From: Lentisphaerota bacterium
GTDB lineage: Bacteria > Verrucomicrobiota > Lentisphaeria > Oligosphaerales > JABHEG01
Direction of reading: 5' to 3'
NCBI GenBank assembly: GCA_018676675.1
Contig: JABHEG010000104.1
Coordinates: forward strand, 1-46,235
Length of the DNA: 46,235 bases
Both the position numbers and the translations under genes were made by a program. The notes beneath the pieces are model-generated. The model did not search any database. It was not told the origin of the DNA and was given only the letters and a program-made list of their open reading frames with translations. The number at the start of each line of letters is the position of its first letter. Position 1 is the first letter of the stretch. Positions 35,991-43,791 of this stretch are shown here, one piece after another.

Positions 35991-37337
35991 GCTCAGCACC
36001 AGGCGCCCGTTCGCCGCGGCCAGGCCATGGACCTTCCCGGGCACCGTTGCCTGCCAACGTGCGCTACCGTCTCCCATGCTCAGGGCCTCCGCAGACCCGT
36101 CCTTGCCGATGAGCAGCGACTCGCCCGCCGCCGCCATCGCGAACACTGTCCCGCAAGGCCGCTGCCAGCGTGTGCAACTGGGCAGTTCCGCAGCGATCTT
36201 GGTCAGTTCTTGGTCGGTTGCCGCCACTCCCGCCTTGTCGCCACGCTTCTGCTGCTTCTTCCGCTGCGCGGTCAGGGCTTCCTTGCGCGCCTGGAGCGGC
36301 ACAAAGCGCTTGAAATCGAGTGCGACCAGGGCGTGCTTCCTGGCCAGGTAGGCACAGTCTTCCGTCACGACCATGCAAGACGCCCCTGGTACTGCCGCCA
36401 TGGACGTGCGGTTTTTGGCGCTGCTTACGCGCAACAGGTCCTCCCTGCCTTTCTGATTGGGAGGGCCCGACAGCAAATGGCCACTATCGTCCAGGATACA
36501 GAAGACGCCTCCTGCGCCCTGGACCGGCCCCATGGGCTTGCCGTCTTCGCGGCTGAAGACCAGCGGCGCGCTGCGCCCTTGGGGGACGTAGAGGTCCTCA
36601 TCAGACGCAAGCATGGCGCCTTGGAGGGTGACTCCCGGCAGCTCTCGGACGTATCGACCTTGGCCTTCCGGCTTGCCTGTCGCAGTATCCAGGGCGATCA
36701 GGTAGGATGTCTCCCACGGCAGCAGTGAGGCCGCCGCGTAGGCCGTTCCCTGATCTACCAGCACTCCCGTGCGTACCGGGAAAAGCGATATGGGGAGGCC
36801 GTTGTGGGCGATGCGGCGGGCCTCCGGGGCTGGCGTGAAGCTCCAGACCACTGCGCCTGTGGTGGCCTCGGCGCAATAGACGTGTCCGTCATCCGACCCG
36901 AAAAAGGCCTTCCCGTCCGCGACCGTTGGGGGGAAGCGGATCGGTCCTTCAGCGTAGCAGCGCCAGCGTTCGGCCCCGGAGGAGGCGTCCAGACAGTGGA
37001 CCGCATGGTCCGCAGACGACCCGAAATACACGCGGTCCCCTTGCAGGACGACGTGGAAAACAGGATCGATATTGCGCATCGACTGCAGACCGCGATTTCC
37101 CGAGTAGGCATCCCACTTTGCCGGGCCTGTCCAGGCTGGTCTTGGGCGAACCGATGACTGCCATGTCCACTGCTTCTTGAGCGGGAAGTGCAGGGATTCA
37201 GGGCTGACCGCGCGTCGTCGGGTGTCCCGTCGGTAAGTGGGCCAATCCGCGGCCCGGGAGGTGGTCGCGATCGTGGCCGCGGCGAGAGCACAGCCGACAC
37301 GCGCGACGGTGGAGAATGTGCGGAACCGGCGGGGCAT
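35955..37337 (-). CDS. Secreted PQQ-type beta-propeller protein
   Basis: The 460-aa protein has a signal peptide (VARVGCALAAATIATTSRA) followed by ADWPTYRRDTRR at 29-40, the usual opening of this planctomycete-type family. PQQ-like blades follow: GDRVYFGSSADHAVHCLDASSGAERW, GKAFFGSDDGHVYCAEATTGAVVW, YLIALDTATGKP and VFCILDDSGHLL. A Lys/Arg-rich helical insertion at about 340-385 (ARKEALTAQRKKQQKRGDK) interrupts the propeller before the last blades (MAAAGESLLIGKDG, GRLVLSTDAGAIVCF). It starts 3 bp after the stop of the LamG-Rossmann-PQQ gene, so the two are co-translated and probably act together. Extracytoplasmic; no true PQQ-enzyme residues are evident. Its final residues overlap an IS91-type remnant. 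Confidence 0.8.
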   Translation of the reverse strand: MPRRFRTFSTVARVGCALAAATIATTSRAADWPTYRRDTRRRAVSPESLHFPLKKQWTWQSSVRPRPAWTGPAKWDAYSGNRGLQSMRNIDPVFHVVLQGDRVYFGSSADHAVHCLDASSGAERWRCYAEGPIRFPPTVADGKAFFGSDDGHVYCAEATTGAVVWSFTPAPEARRIAHNGLPISLFPVRTGVLVDQGTAYAAASLLPWETSYLIALDTATGKPEGQGRYVRELPGVTLQGAMLASDEDLYVPQGRSAPLVFSREDGKPMGPVQGAGGVFCILDDSGHLLSGPPNQKGREDLLRVSSAKNRTSMAAVPGASCMVVTEDCAYLARKHALVALDFKRFVPLQARKEALTAQRKKQQKRGDKAGVAATDQELTKIAAELPSCTRWQRPCGTVFAMAAAGESLLIGKDGSAEALSMGDGSARWQATVPGKVHGLAAANGRLVLSTDAGAIVCFAP

Positions 37338-37340
37338 AGG

Positions 37341-40199
37341 TCAGTTCCCCCTTTCCGTGAACGTGCGTCCGTCGCTCAACCGGTGCGCCTTGGGCAGGAA
37401 GCCTACGGACGTTTCCAGCCACTTTGCACACGAGCATCCGCCGCCTCCCTCAGGCGCCAGGAGCATGCCGCCCGCGGGAACCATGCTCAGCCAGCAGCTT
37501 GGGCGGAGCCTGTCCCAGGTTGTTACTGTCTCCTTGACTCGGTCCCACATAGCGACTTTGCGGTCAGCGCCCCGGTAGATCAGGGCGTGTCGGCTGCCGA
37601 GATACGTGTGGCATCCGCTGCGGCGTCCCATCTTCGCCGTGACCTTCACACCGTCCACCACGCGGTATCCGTTCGGCTCCAGATAGAGCGTGTCCTCAAT
37701 GACTACGGGGTGCATCATGTGAGCGCTGTGGTCGCGTCCCGGCCAGTCGTGCTGCTGTTCCCACAGCGGCTGGCCCTGGGCTGGATCGAAGGCGTAGAGG
37801 TGATACTTGCCGCCGGACGAAACCAGGACCAGGGCTCGGGGATGATACACCAGGTAGAACACGACCGACCCGTCCACGGTATCGATGGGGCGCTCCCACA
37901 CAAGCTTGCCAGTGGCTGCGTCCAGGGCCAGCAGGAACTGGTCCTGCCACAGTCCCGGGTCGTTTACCCGCCCCGTGCGCTGTGACGCGAGCGCAGAATT
38001 CCGGGATTCGACCACGTAGAGCCTGCCGCCGCCCAGGGCGATGGTGGTGTTGATCGCCGTGCCGCCTGCCCGCACCCAGGCCAGTCTGCCCGGCCCCGGG
38101 TCATAGGCGAAGAGGGCGTCGCTGCAGACTTTGGCTGTGGCGCTTGCCTTTGTTGCATCGTACCAATTCTGCCCGCCCCAGTATGCGGTGTATGACGATC
38201 CGGTTTTGACGCTGCTGCCGAACAAGCGCCCGTCAACGTGGGCGATAGCACCCCACATATGGCCGTCTCGATGCTGTTCGGGCAGTTCGAGAACGCCGAT
38301 TCGCCGGCCCGATGCCGTGTCGAGTTGCCAGGCCTGATTCCCAACAGCCACATACAGAGCGTCCGCGTCCGCGCACCAATTCCCCGCGTCCCGCGGGATG
38401 TTCACGCGGCGCAACAGCGGGATCTCCAGGCTCCAGAGGAACGTGCCGTTGAAGGCGTCCAGTGCGATGACTCTGTTCATGCCCTGATGGAAGAGTCGGC
38501 CGCCGACTGCCAGAGGCGCTGGCATACGCGGATTGCGGTCAATCCCGAAATCTGGGCCAGGGCGCCCGAGCCACTGTAGCTGCAGGTCCTGAGTTGCCGC
38601 AGCCTGCCCCAGTTCGTCTCCGCTGGTCGCAGTGTTCGCCGCCGTTCCGTACTGATGTGTCCAGGCTCCCGATCCCGGGAATGCTCTGCGCTTGAGCCGG
38701 GCTGAAACGCCGGATCGTGTGTCTGCGACAGTCCAGCCGGAACCGGCGGTTGACTCGAGCCAAATATCTCGGCCCGGGGTCGCGCCTGTCGCGCCGACAA
38801 GCACTGCATGGCCTCCCGGCGCCAGTACGCGGCGGATCTCGTCCGGTCGTCCAGGCCACGCGTCACCCTCGAGTGTGCGTTCAGACACCACGAGGTTGGC
38901 CAAGGCATCACTCAGAGCGGTGCGGTCAAGGGAGCGGACAGTCATTGCTGAGAAGCGTACCCCATACAGTCCTGTGCGGTTGAGCTGTCGGCGCAGCGTG
39001 GCGATTCGCATGGGATCGCTGTCCACAAGCCAGAGCACCAGCCGGCTGCGTCGGGCGAGATGGTAGGCCAAAGCACCGTCTCGAACACCGTACACGACGC
39101 AGATGCCTCGGCGCACACCCGTTTGCGCGAGCGTTTGCTCCGCGATGCCCGCACACTGCACGTCGGCCTCGAACTCAGGCACAGCTGGGACCGCCGGCAG
39201 TGTGTAGTTGAAAGAGGTGTCGAACTCGGCACGCACGCTCCGCACGACGTCCTCGGCCCCCACACGGCCCACCGAATACGTGTAGAGCGTATCGGGAGCC
39301 AAGTCTGTCAGCACGACGCTGTGCTGGTGTTCGGACGAGCCACTTTCCAGCACCCGCATGGAATCCGGAGATGTCCCGAGAAAGGCACGACCCGGTCCTG
39401 GTTGAGACGTGTCCCAGTGCAGCACGGCCTGATCCGGAGCCGTGAACTGGAGCCACAGGCGAGCCGGCAGGACGGGGGGCGGTATCGTTGCGGCCGGACG
39501 TTCTGCGGCATGCCGCGCGATCTCCTCGGCGGACAGTCTGCGCGGATAGACTGCCGCCTCGTAGAGCCTGCCCTGCATCCGGAAGTACTCGTTGTCATCA
39601 TGGTACGCGCCGATTGAGTAGAACGCATGTGGCGGGTAGGCGATGGGGCCGGCCGCCCCTGCGGCGTCTGCGACAGGTTGTCCGTCCACGTAGAGACGGA
39701 CAGTTTGGCCGTCGTACGTTCCAGCCACGTGGTACCAGGTGTTGTCCTCAAAGGCCGTTGGCGCCGTGGCCGTCACGAGTTTCGGACCGGTCGAGATCTG
39801 GAAGACAAAGCGGTCGTTGTGGTATCCGAGATCCCACCCCTTCTCGTAATTTCCGTTGTCCTGGATGTAGCCGATAATGCAACCCCAGCGCGTGGGGGCA
39901 GATACTGAGACCCAAGCCGACACGGTGATGTCCTGGGCTGGCAGCTGAGCGCTCGCCACGCCGACCGCTGTGAGGCTGTTTACGCCGTCAAACACGGCCG
40001 TAGAGCCTGCAACCTCGAGCGCCTTCTCGGCGGTTACAGTCAGGCCACCTCGCACGGCGTGGACCGTTCGCCCTTGCACTGCTCTTGCTGAGAAGCGCCA
40101 AAGGTGCTGCGGATCCTGCCCGAGCGCTGTCCCTGTGAGCAGCGCCGAGACGGCCGTCAGGGCGAGACTACTCCATCTGCAGCGTGTGTTGTCGGTCAC
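37341..40199 (-). CDS. Secreted fusion: LamG, FN3-like, methyltransferase-like Rossmann domain, PQQ propeller
   Basis: The GTG at 40199 has AGGAG nine bases upstream and starts a signal peptide (WSSLALTAVSALLTGTALG). The frame is open to 40235 but the extra 12 codons lack support. The product is 952 aa. LamG at about 25-230 (FDGVNSLTAVG, DITVSAWVSVS, WYHVAGTYDGQTVRLYVDG, GRLYEAAVYPRRLS). FN3/purple-acid-phosphatase-N-like at about 240-330 (AVLHWDTSQPG, VVLTDLAPDTLYTYSV). A Rossmann domain like class I SAM methyltransferases at about 355-480 (GICVVYGVRDGALAYHLA, LVLWLVDSDP, LAPGGHAVLVGA); the glycine-rich loop is degenerate. PQQ blades at about 510-940 (NRVIALDAFNGTFLW, FLLALDAATGKLVWERP). A GCSC motif lies near 920. 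Co-translated with the PQQ protein downstream. Confidence 0.8.
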   Translation of the reverse strand: MTDNTRCRWSSLALTAVSALLTGTALGQDPQHLWRFSARAVQGRTVHAVRGGLTVTAEKALEVAGSTAVFDGVNSLTAVGVASAQLPAQDITVSAWVSVSAPTRWGCIIGYIQDNGNYEKGWDLGYHNDRFVFQISTGPKLVTATAPTAFEDNTWYHVAGTYDGQTVRLYVDGQPVADAAGAAGPIAYPPHAFYSIGAYHDDNEYFRMQGRLYEAAVYPRRLSAEEIARHAAERPAATIPPPVLPARLWLQFTAPDQAVLHWDTSQPGPGRAFLGTSPDSMRVLESGSSEHQHSVVLTDLAPDTLYTYSVGRVGAEDVVRSVRAEFDTSFNYTLPAVPAVPEFEADVQCAGIAEQTLAQTGVRRGICVVYGVRDGALAYHLARRSRLVLWLVDSDPMRIATLRRQLNRTGLYGVRFSAMTVRSLDRTALSDALANLVVSERTLEGDAWPGRPDEIRRVLAPGGHAVLVGATGATPGRDIWLESTAGSGWTVADTRSGVSARLKRRAFPGSGAWTHQYGTAANTATSGDELGQAAATQDLQLQWLGRPGPDFGIDRNPRMPAPLAVGGRLFHQGMNRVIALDAFNGTFLWSLEIPLLRRVNIPRDAGNWCADADALYVAVGNQAWQLDTASGRRIGVLELPEQHRDGHMWGAIAHVDGRLFGSSVKTGSSYTAYWGGQNWYDATKASATAKVCSDALFAYDPGPGRLAWVRAGGTAINTTIALGGGRLYVVESRNSALASQRTGRVNDPGLWQDQFLLALDAATGKLVWERPIDTVDGSVVFYLVYHPRALVLVSSGGKYHLYAFDPAQGQPLWEQQHDWPGRDHSAHMMHPVVIEDTLYLEPNGYRVVDGVKVTAKMGRRSGCHTYLGSRHALIYRGADRKVAMWDRVKETVTTWDRLRPSCWLSMVPAGGMLLAPEGGGGCSCAKWLETSVGFLPKAHRLSDGRTFTERGN

Positions 40200-40301
40200 C
40201 GTGATGATCTCCTGCACGGGTGGACGTGTTGTCAACGTAACGGCTCGTTCCGTTCCTGGCGAGAGGCACAGCGCGATGACATTGTACGACTCCCGAAAAC
40301 A

Positions 40302-40470
40302 GATAGGAAATCACTGTAGTCCCACAGATGCTGGGATGCTGGGATTCCAGAATTGGCCATCCTGAGGGATGGCTGTGATAGGAAATTGCTTCCCGGTCAC
40401 GGGGAGAAGGTAACAGATAGGAACAGATAGGAAATTGCTTTCCGGTCGCGGGGAGAAGGTAGCGGGGACC
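40302..40470 (+). repeat. GATAGG repeat cluster
   Basis: GATAGGAAATTGCTT occurs at 40377 and 40426, each followed by a short imperfect hairpin (CTTCCC-ggtcac-GGGGAG in the first) and AAGGTA; the spacing is 49 bp. Partial copies (GATAGGAAAT, GATAGGAACA) start at 40302 and 40416. A further inverted copy is at 33191-33236. The palindromic core recalls REP/RAYT-type repeats; no RAYT transposase is present in the window. Confidence 0.75.
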
Positions 40471-40519
40471 GGGACTGAAGGCAAGGGACGAGGGGTTGAT
40501 TTGCGGCGTTCGTGGGCTG

Positions 40520-40564
40520 GGGTGGTGACGGATCGGGCCGGATCGGGCCGGTCCGTCACCACCC
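40520..40564. other. Strong 13-bp perfect inverted repeat
   Basis: GGGTGGTGACGGA at 40520-40532 pairs perfectly with TCCGTCACCACCC at 40552-40564. The 19-base loop contains most of a tandem ATCGGGCCGG duplication. No T-run follows on either strand, and it is about 540 bp from the nearest upstream gene's stop, so it is not a convincing terminator. It could be a mobile-element end or a structured RNA. Confidence 0.7.
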
Positions 40565-40669
40565 GGGGAACATCCGGGGTTTGGGCAGACAAATCCAGTC
40601 CGAATCGAGCGTTTCGGGGCACGGTCTTTCGTGCCCTTTCAAAGTCTGAGCTCAGAGGGCCATCAAGAA

Positions 40670-40734
40670 GTTGCCACTCCACTGACGTTCCGTTGCTGCC
40701 CTGCGTGTCGGCCCGTCTCCCTTCGGTCGGCTGT
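40670..40734 (+). repeat. Diverged block shared with 35681-35751
   Basis: Both blocks start GTTGCCACTCC and share GTTxCTGCCC, GCCCGTCTC and TCGGCTGT in order. At this locus the block precedes the 58-bp repeat; at 35.6 kb it follows it. The shared parts therefore suggest two rearranged remnants of one element linked to the IS91-type transposase. Confidence 0.55.
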
Positions 40735-40792
40735 CGGTACGACGTGTCCTCGTCGTCGATGACAACCTCCTCGCTGTCGGCGGCTGTGGTGT
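40735..40792. repeat. 58-bp near-identical repeat, copy 2
   Basis: Matches 35595-35652 at 57 of 58 positions (single G/A difference at position 8), in the same orientation. No transposase coding sequence accompanies this copy. Confidence 0.9.
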
Positions 40793-41014
40793 GATGTCTG
40801 TCCGAGCCCAACCGGTGTGCAATTTGCCATGTGTCATCTTGTCGAGTCACGTTCCATTGATTTGCTGCAGCCGTGAAGGTAGACACGCCTGACAGGTGGA
40901 GCGAGTGAAGTTGGGGACGACAAACCAGAACCAGAACTCAGAACTCGCCAGTCAGAAATCACATATCTCGCTTCTCAGAACGACACAGTCCTAACACTCC
41001 TCACGGCACGGAAT

Positions 41015-41042
41015 TGTGTTGGTCCGAGCCGAGTCTTCTAGC
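41015..41042. repeat. Short motif shared with 20789-20817
   Basis: TGTGTTGGTCCGAGCCGAGT continuing to CTTCTAGC here aligns with TGTGTTTGGTCTGTCCCGAG continuing to TCTTCCAGC at 20789-20817, with a handful of differences and one gap. Both sites are intergenic. Function unknown. Confidence 0.4.
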
Positions 41043-41105
41043 TGGAATCCGAGGAACCCGGGGTCCGTCCCGACTGGCGGGAGGCGGATTTCACGGTGCA
41101 CGGTT

Positions 41106-43568
41106 TCACGGTTTCACCAGGATCACGCGGTCCATCCATACGGCGTTCTCCTGGGTTGAGCCCGGCGCGTAGGCGGGGCCGGTCAGCTTGAGGGAGACGT
41201 AGACGTCCCAGTCGTTCACCGCCGGGTCCATCCCGTCGGCCAACTGGTAAGCCCCGTCAATGGGGCAACCCTGCAGCCATGACCAATGTGCCCAGACACG
41301 AACTCCCGGCCCCACGCGGGCGCGCCCGATTTTGTACAGGTGGTACGTCTCGTCCCGCGCCGTTTCCTCGGGCTTCATAACGACGGAGAGCACAGAGCTC
41401 TTCCGGACCCGGTCGTAGACGCCGAAGGCCAGCGGCCGGCTATGGTCCATTTTCTCATACCCGCCGAGGGTCAGGCGGCGTGCTTTGCCACATGCCGCCT
41501 CGGAATCCTCCGCCAACTCATTCCGGTAGCCCGAAAGCGAGTTCCAGAAAAACTGGGTGACGCGATCGGGCGGGATGTCCTTGAATTCCGCGGGCAAGGG
41601 CGGCGGATGCCGGAGAAACTCCATATGGCCTGGGAGCGCCGCCAGCAGCCTCTCTCCCCATTCCTGGGACCGGCACGCGGCGATTTCCACCTTCCATAGC
41701 GCTTCCAGGCGGTCAAGCGCCTCCGCCCGGTCGAACGGGAACGGCTGACCGCCGGCGGCCGCCCCGGCCTCCAGAGGACGCCACAGCTCGACCAGCTTCA
41801 CCAGCACCGGCACGCGCTCGATCTGCACGTGGAGGAGATCACTCGAGCCCGGCGGGCAAGCCGTCTCCGCCGCCTGAAGAAGTCGTTCCGCGGTGACGAA
41901 AAAATCGAGATCCCAGTGCCGACGGCCCCCTGCGCAGGGATAGGTGTCGATGACCTTGTCGGGATTCGCCGCGATGCGTTTCTCCACATAATCCAGCCAC
42001 TCCTTGATGTACGGGGCGGCCGGCCCGTAATACCCCGCGAGGAATGCCTCGATCAGTGGTTCGGCAGGCTGTGACGGGTCCTGCATCAGCTTGTGCCCCA
42101 GCCAGCGGGCGAGCGCATAGAAGCTCTGGCGCGGCTCGTGCTCCTCGGCCTCAAGAAACAGGCCCGTGACGTGATTCTCATGGAACAGCTTCAGATCCGG
42201 CTGAATCGTCGGGACATGCGTGTCCGGGGAAACGTGCGAACCGTAATACCAGTAGTCCCATACGAAGATGTTCTTGGTGATTGCGCCCCAGCCGCGAACC
42301 ATCTTGGCCTGCTTGCGGTTGTGCGGATGCGTCAAGGGACGGATCGACTCGCAAGTCGAGTACAGGTCACACCAACGGATGACGACATTGTCGCGAACGG
42401 TTAGCGTCCTGGGCGGCTGTTCGGTGGAGACATAAGCGAAGGTCTGGACGAAGACCTCCGGATGCTCGTCCCGTACCGCATCGGCGACGTGATTGATGAA
42501 CGCCACATTCGGCCCGCTCTCCGAGCCCTCGCGGTCGATGATCGCCTTACACTCCGGACAGAGGCACATGTGCGGAGTGGTGTCCTCCTGGCTGATGTCG
42601 TAGATCTTCGGTGGTGGAGTGCCCTTTTGCCTGACGCGTTCAAGATCCTTGGAGATGAACTTCCCCAGTTGCTCCACCACGATCCCGCGGACCTCGGGAT
42701 TGGTGACGCAAATCGAGCCTTGATGACTGTTCATGTTGGTGACCGTCCGCCGTCCCGTGCCGTCGTCGGAAAAGTACTCCGGATGCTTCTCGAACCAGAT
42801 CTTTGGGTCGACATAATCGAAGAAGGTGTGACACCCCCGCGGCGAGCCGGAGCGTACGCCGAAGCCGAACCGGGCCGAACCGCCCGGGGCATCTTCCGCG
42901 TTCCCCTTGTTCCGGCGGCGGAAAAGCCCCTCCCGTTGGGCCACGTTCTTTTCAGGTTTTCTGGTGAGGCCTTTGACCGGCGCATCAAGCAAGAACCTGC
43001 TCTTTCCGCGAGGGCCGTAATAGGCATAGTACCATGCGGCATAGTATCCGCGGCACCAGAAGGCCGGCTTGCTGCGGACGTCCCGTAGGCTTACCACCAG
43101 GTCCGGGCTCGACGGAATGACCTCGGTGTCCCGGTCGAGCCAGAGACAACCGACCTGTGACTCCAGGAATTCATACACGGCATAGAGCGTCCCGCGCGGC
43201 CGGCCTCCAGCCAACACCAAGTCGTCCCCCGTGATGCGCAGAACCCATTCCTCCTCGCCCAGTTCCGACAGATGCACTCCCTGTTGGTCGGCATGTTCCG
43301 TCCACCCGACATAGATACCGTGCGGTTTCGGCAACGGCTCGCCCTCGGTGACGACGGGGAATTCCGCGCCAGTGACCTTTTGCAGATGCTCCGCCAACTC
43401 CCTGGCCGCGAACACTTCGGCCTCAGTCGGAGCTTTGCCCTGAACGATCACATAGCGCGTTTCGCCATCCTCCGCCAGCCGCAACTTCGGCGTCGGCCCT
43501 GGCCGAACTTCAGCCTTCAGGCAAGCGGGCAGGAGGAGGATACTTGCTGCCAGGAGGACCTTTCGCAT
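41106..43568 (-). CDS. Secreted DUF4838 protein with GH67-N-like domain (paralogue)
   Basis: The ATG at 43568 has AAGGA eight bases upstream; a GTG one codon earlier is less likely. The 820-aa protein begins with a leader (MRKVLLAASILLLPACLKAE), and Cys16 may be a lipobox with an unusual Pro at -2. Residues about 25-150 are the GH67-N-like domain (YVIVQGKAPTEAEVFAAREL, LQKVTGAEFPVV, GRPRGTLYAVYEFLESQVGC). The DUF4838 core shows HTFFDYVDP, HPEYFSDDGTGRR, SICVTNPEVR, and DISQEDTTPHMCLCPEC near 325-340 (CxCxxC). The C-terminal domain ends VWMDRVILVKP, matching the tail of the paralogue at 33320. Overall similarity between the two is clear but low, so they are old duplicates or separately acquired. 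An alpha-glucuronidase-like role is inference. Confidence 0.85.
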   Translation of the reverse strand: MRKVLLAASILLLPACLKAEVRPGPTPKLRLAEDGETRYVIVQGKAPTEAEVFAARELAEHLQKVTGAEFPVVTEGEPLPKPHGIYVGWTEHADQQGVHLSELGEEEWVLRITGDDLVLAGGRPRGTLYAVYEFLESQVGCLWLDRDTEVIPSSPDLVVSLRDVRSKPAFWCRGYYAAWYYAYYGPRGKSRFLLDAPVKGLTRKPEKNVAQREGLFRRRNKGNAEDAPGGSARFGFGVRSGSPRGCHTFFDYVDPKIWFEKHPEYFSDDGTGRRTVTNMNSHQGSICVTNPEVRGIVVEQLGKFISKDLERVRQKGTPPPKIYDISQEDTTPHMCLCPECKAIIDREGSESGPNVAFINHVADAVRDEHPEVFVQTFAYVSTEQPPRTLTVRDNVVIRWCDLYSTCESIRPLTHPHNRKQAKMVRGWGAITKNIFVWDYWYYGSHVSPDTHVPTIQPDLKLFHENHVTGLFLEAEEHEPRQSFYALARWLGHKLMQDPSQPAEPLIEAFLAGYYGPAAPYIKEWLDYVEKRIAANPDKVIDTYPCAGGRRHWDLDFFVTAERLLQAAETACPPGSSDLLHVQIERVPVLVKLVELWRPLEAGAAAGGQPFPFDRAEALDRLEALWKVEIAACRSQEWGERLLAALPGHMEFLRHPPPLPAEFKDIPPDRVTQFFWNSLSGYRNELAEDSEAACGKARRLTLGGYEKMDHSRPLAFGVYDRVRKSSVLSVVMKPEETARDETYHLYKIGRARVGPGVRVWAHWSWLQGCPIDGAYQLADGMDPAVNDWDVYVSLKLTGPAYAPGSTQENAVWMDRVILVKP

Positions 43569-43791
43569 CACGGGTTTCCTTCTCTTTCGTGGTTTGCACC
43601 AGTTCTCGGTGCGCCTATTCCTGCAGGCGAATCACCAGTGTCCTTTCCGAGTCGATCCGATCTTGTGCCTGTCGGCTCATCTCGGCCCGGAAAAGGCAAT
43701 GGATGGACCACCAGCGTCCGGCGCGTTGATCAACGGTGAGATATGTCTCTGTCATCGTCTGGATAGCTCTGAATGGAGGTTCGGTTCAGTT

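Larger units (their letters stand above)
40200..41105. other. 906-bp intergenic region made largely of repeats
   Basis: It separates two minus-strand genes and contains no gene I can support. From left: the leader of the LamG-Rossmann-PQQ gene, GATAGG repeats (40302-40470), a 13-bp perfect hairpin (40520-40564), a block shared with 35681-35751 (40670-40734), the 58-bp repeat (40735-40792), and a motif shared with 20789-20817 (41015-41042). An open frame of 191 codons on the minus strand (40311-40886) is assembled from these repeats. Confidence 0.7.

Noticed and set aside
40311..40886. 191-codon minus-strand open frame as a gene
   Set aside because: It runs through the 58-bp repeat, the hairpin and the GATAGG repeats; a composite of repeats.
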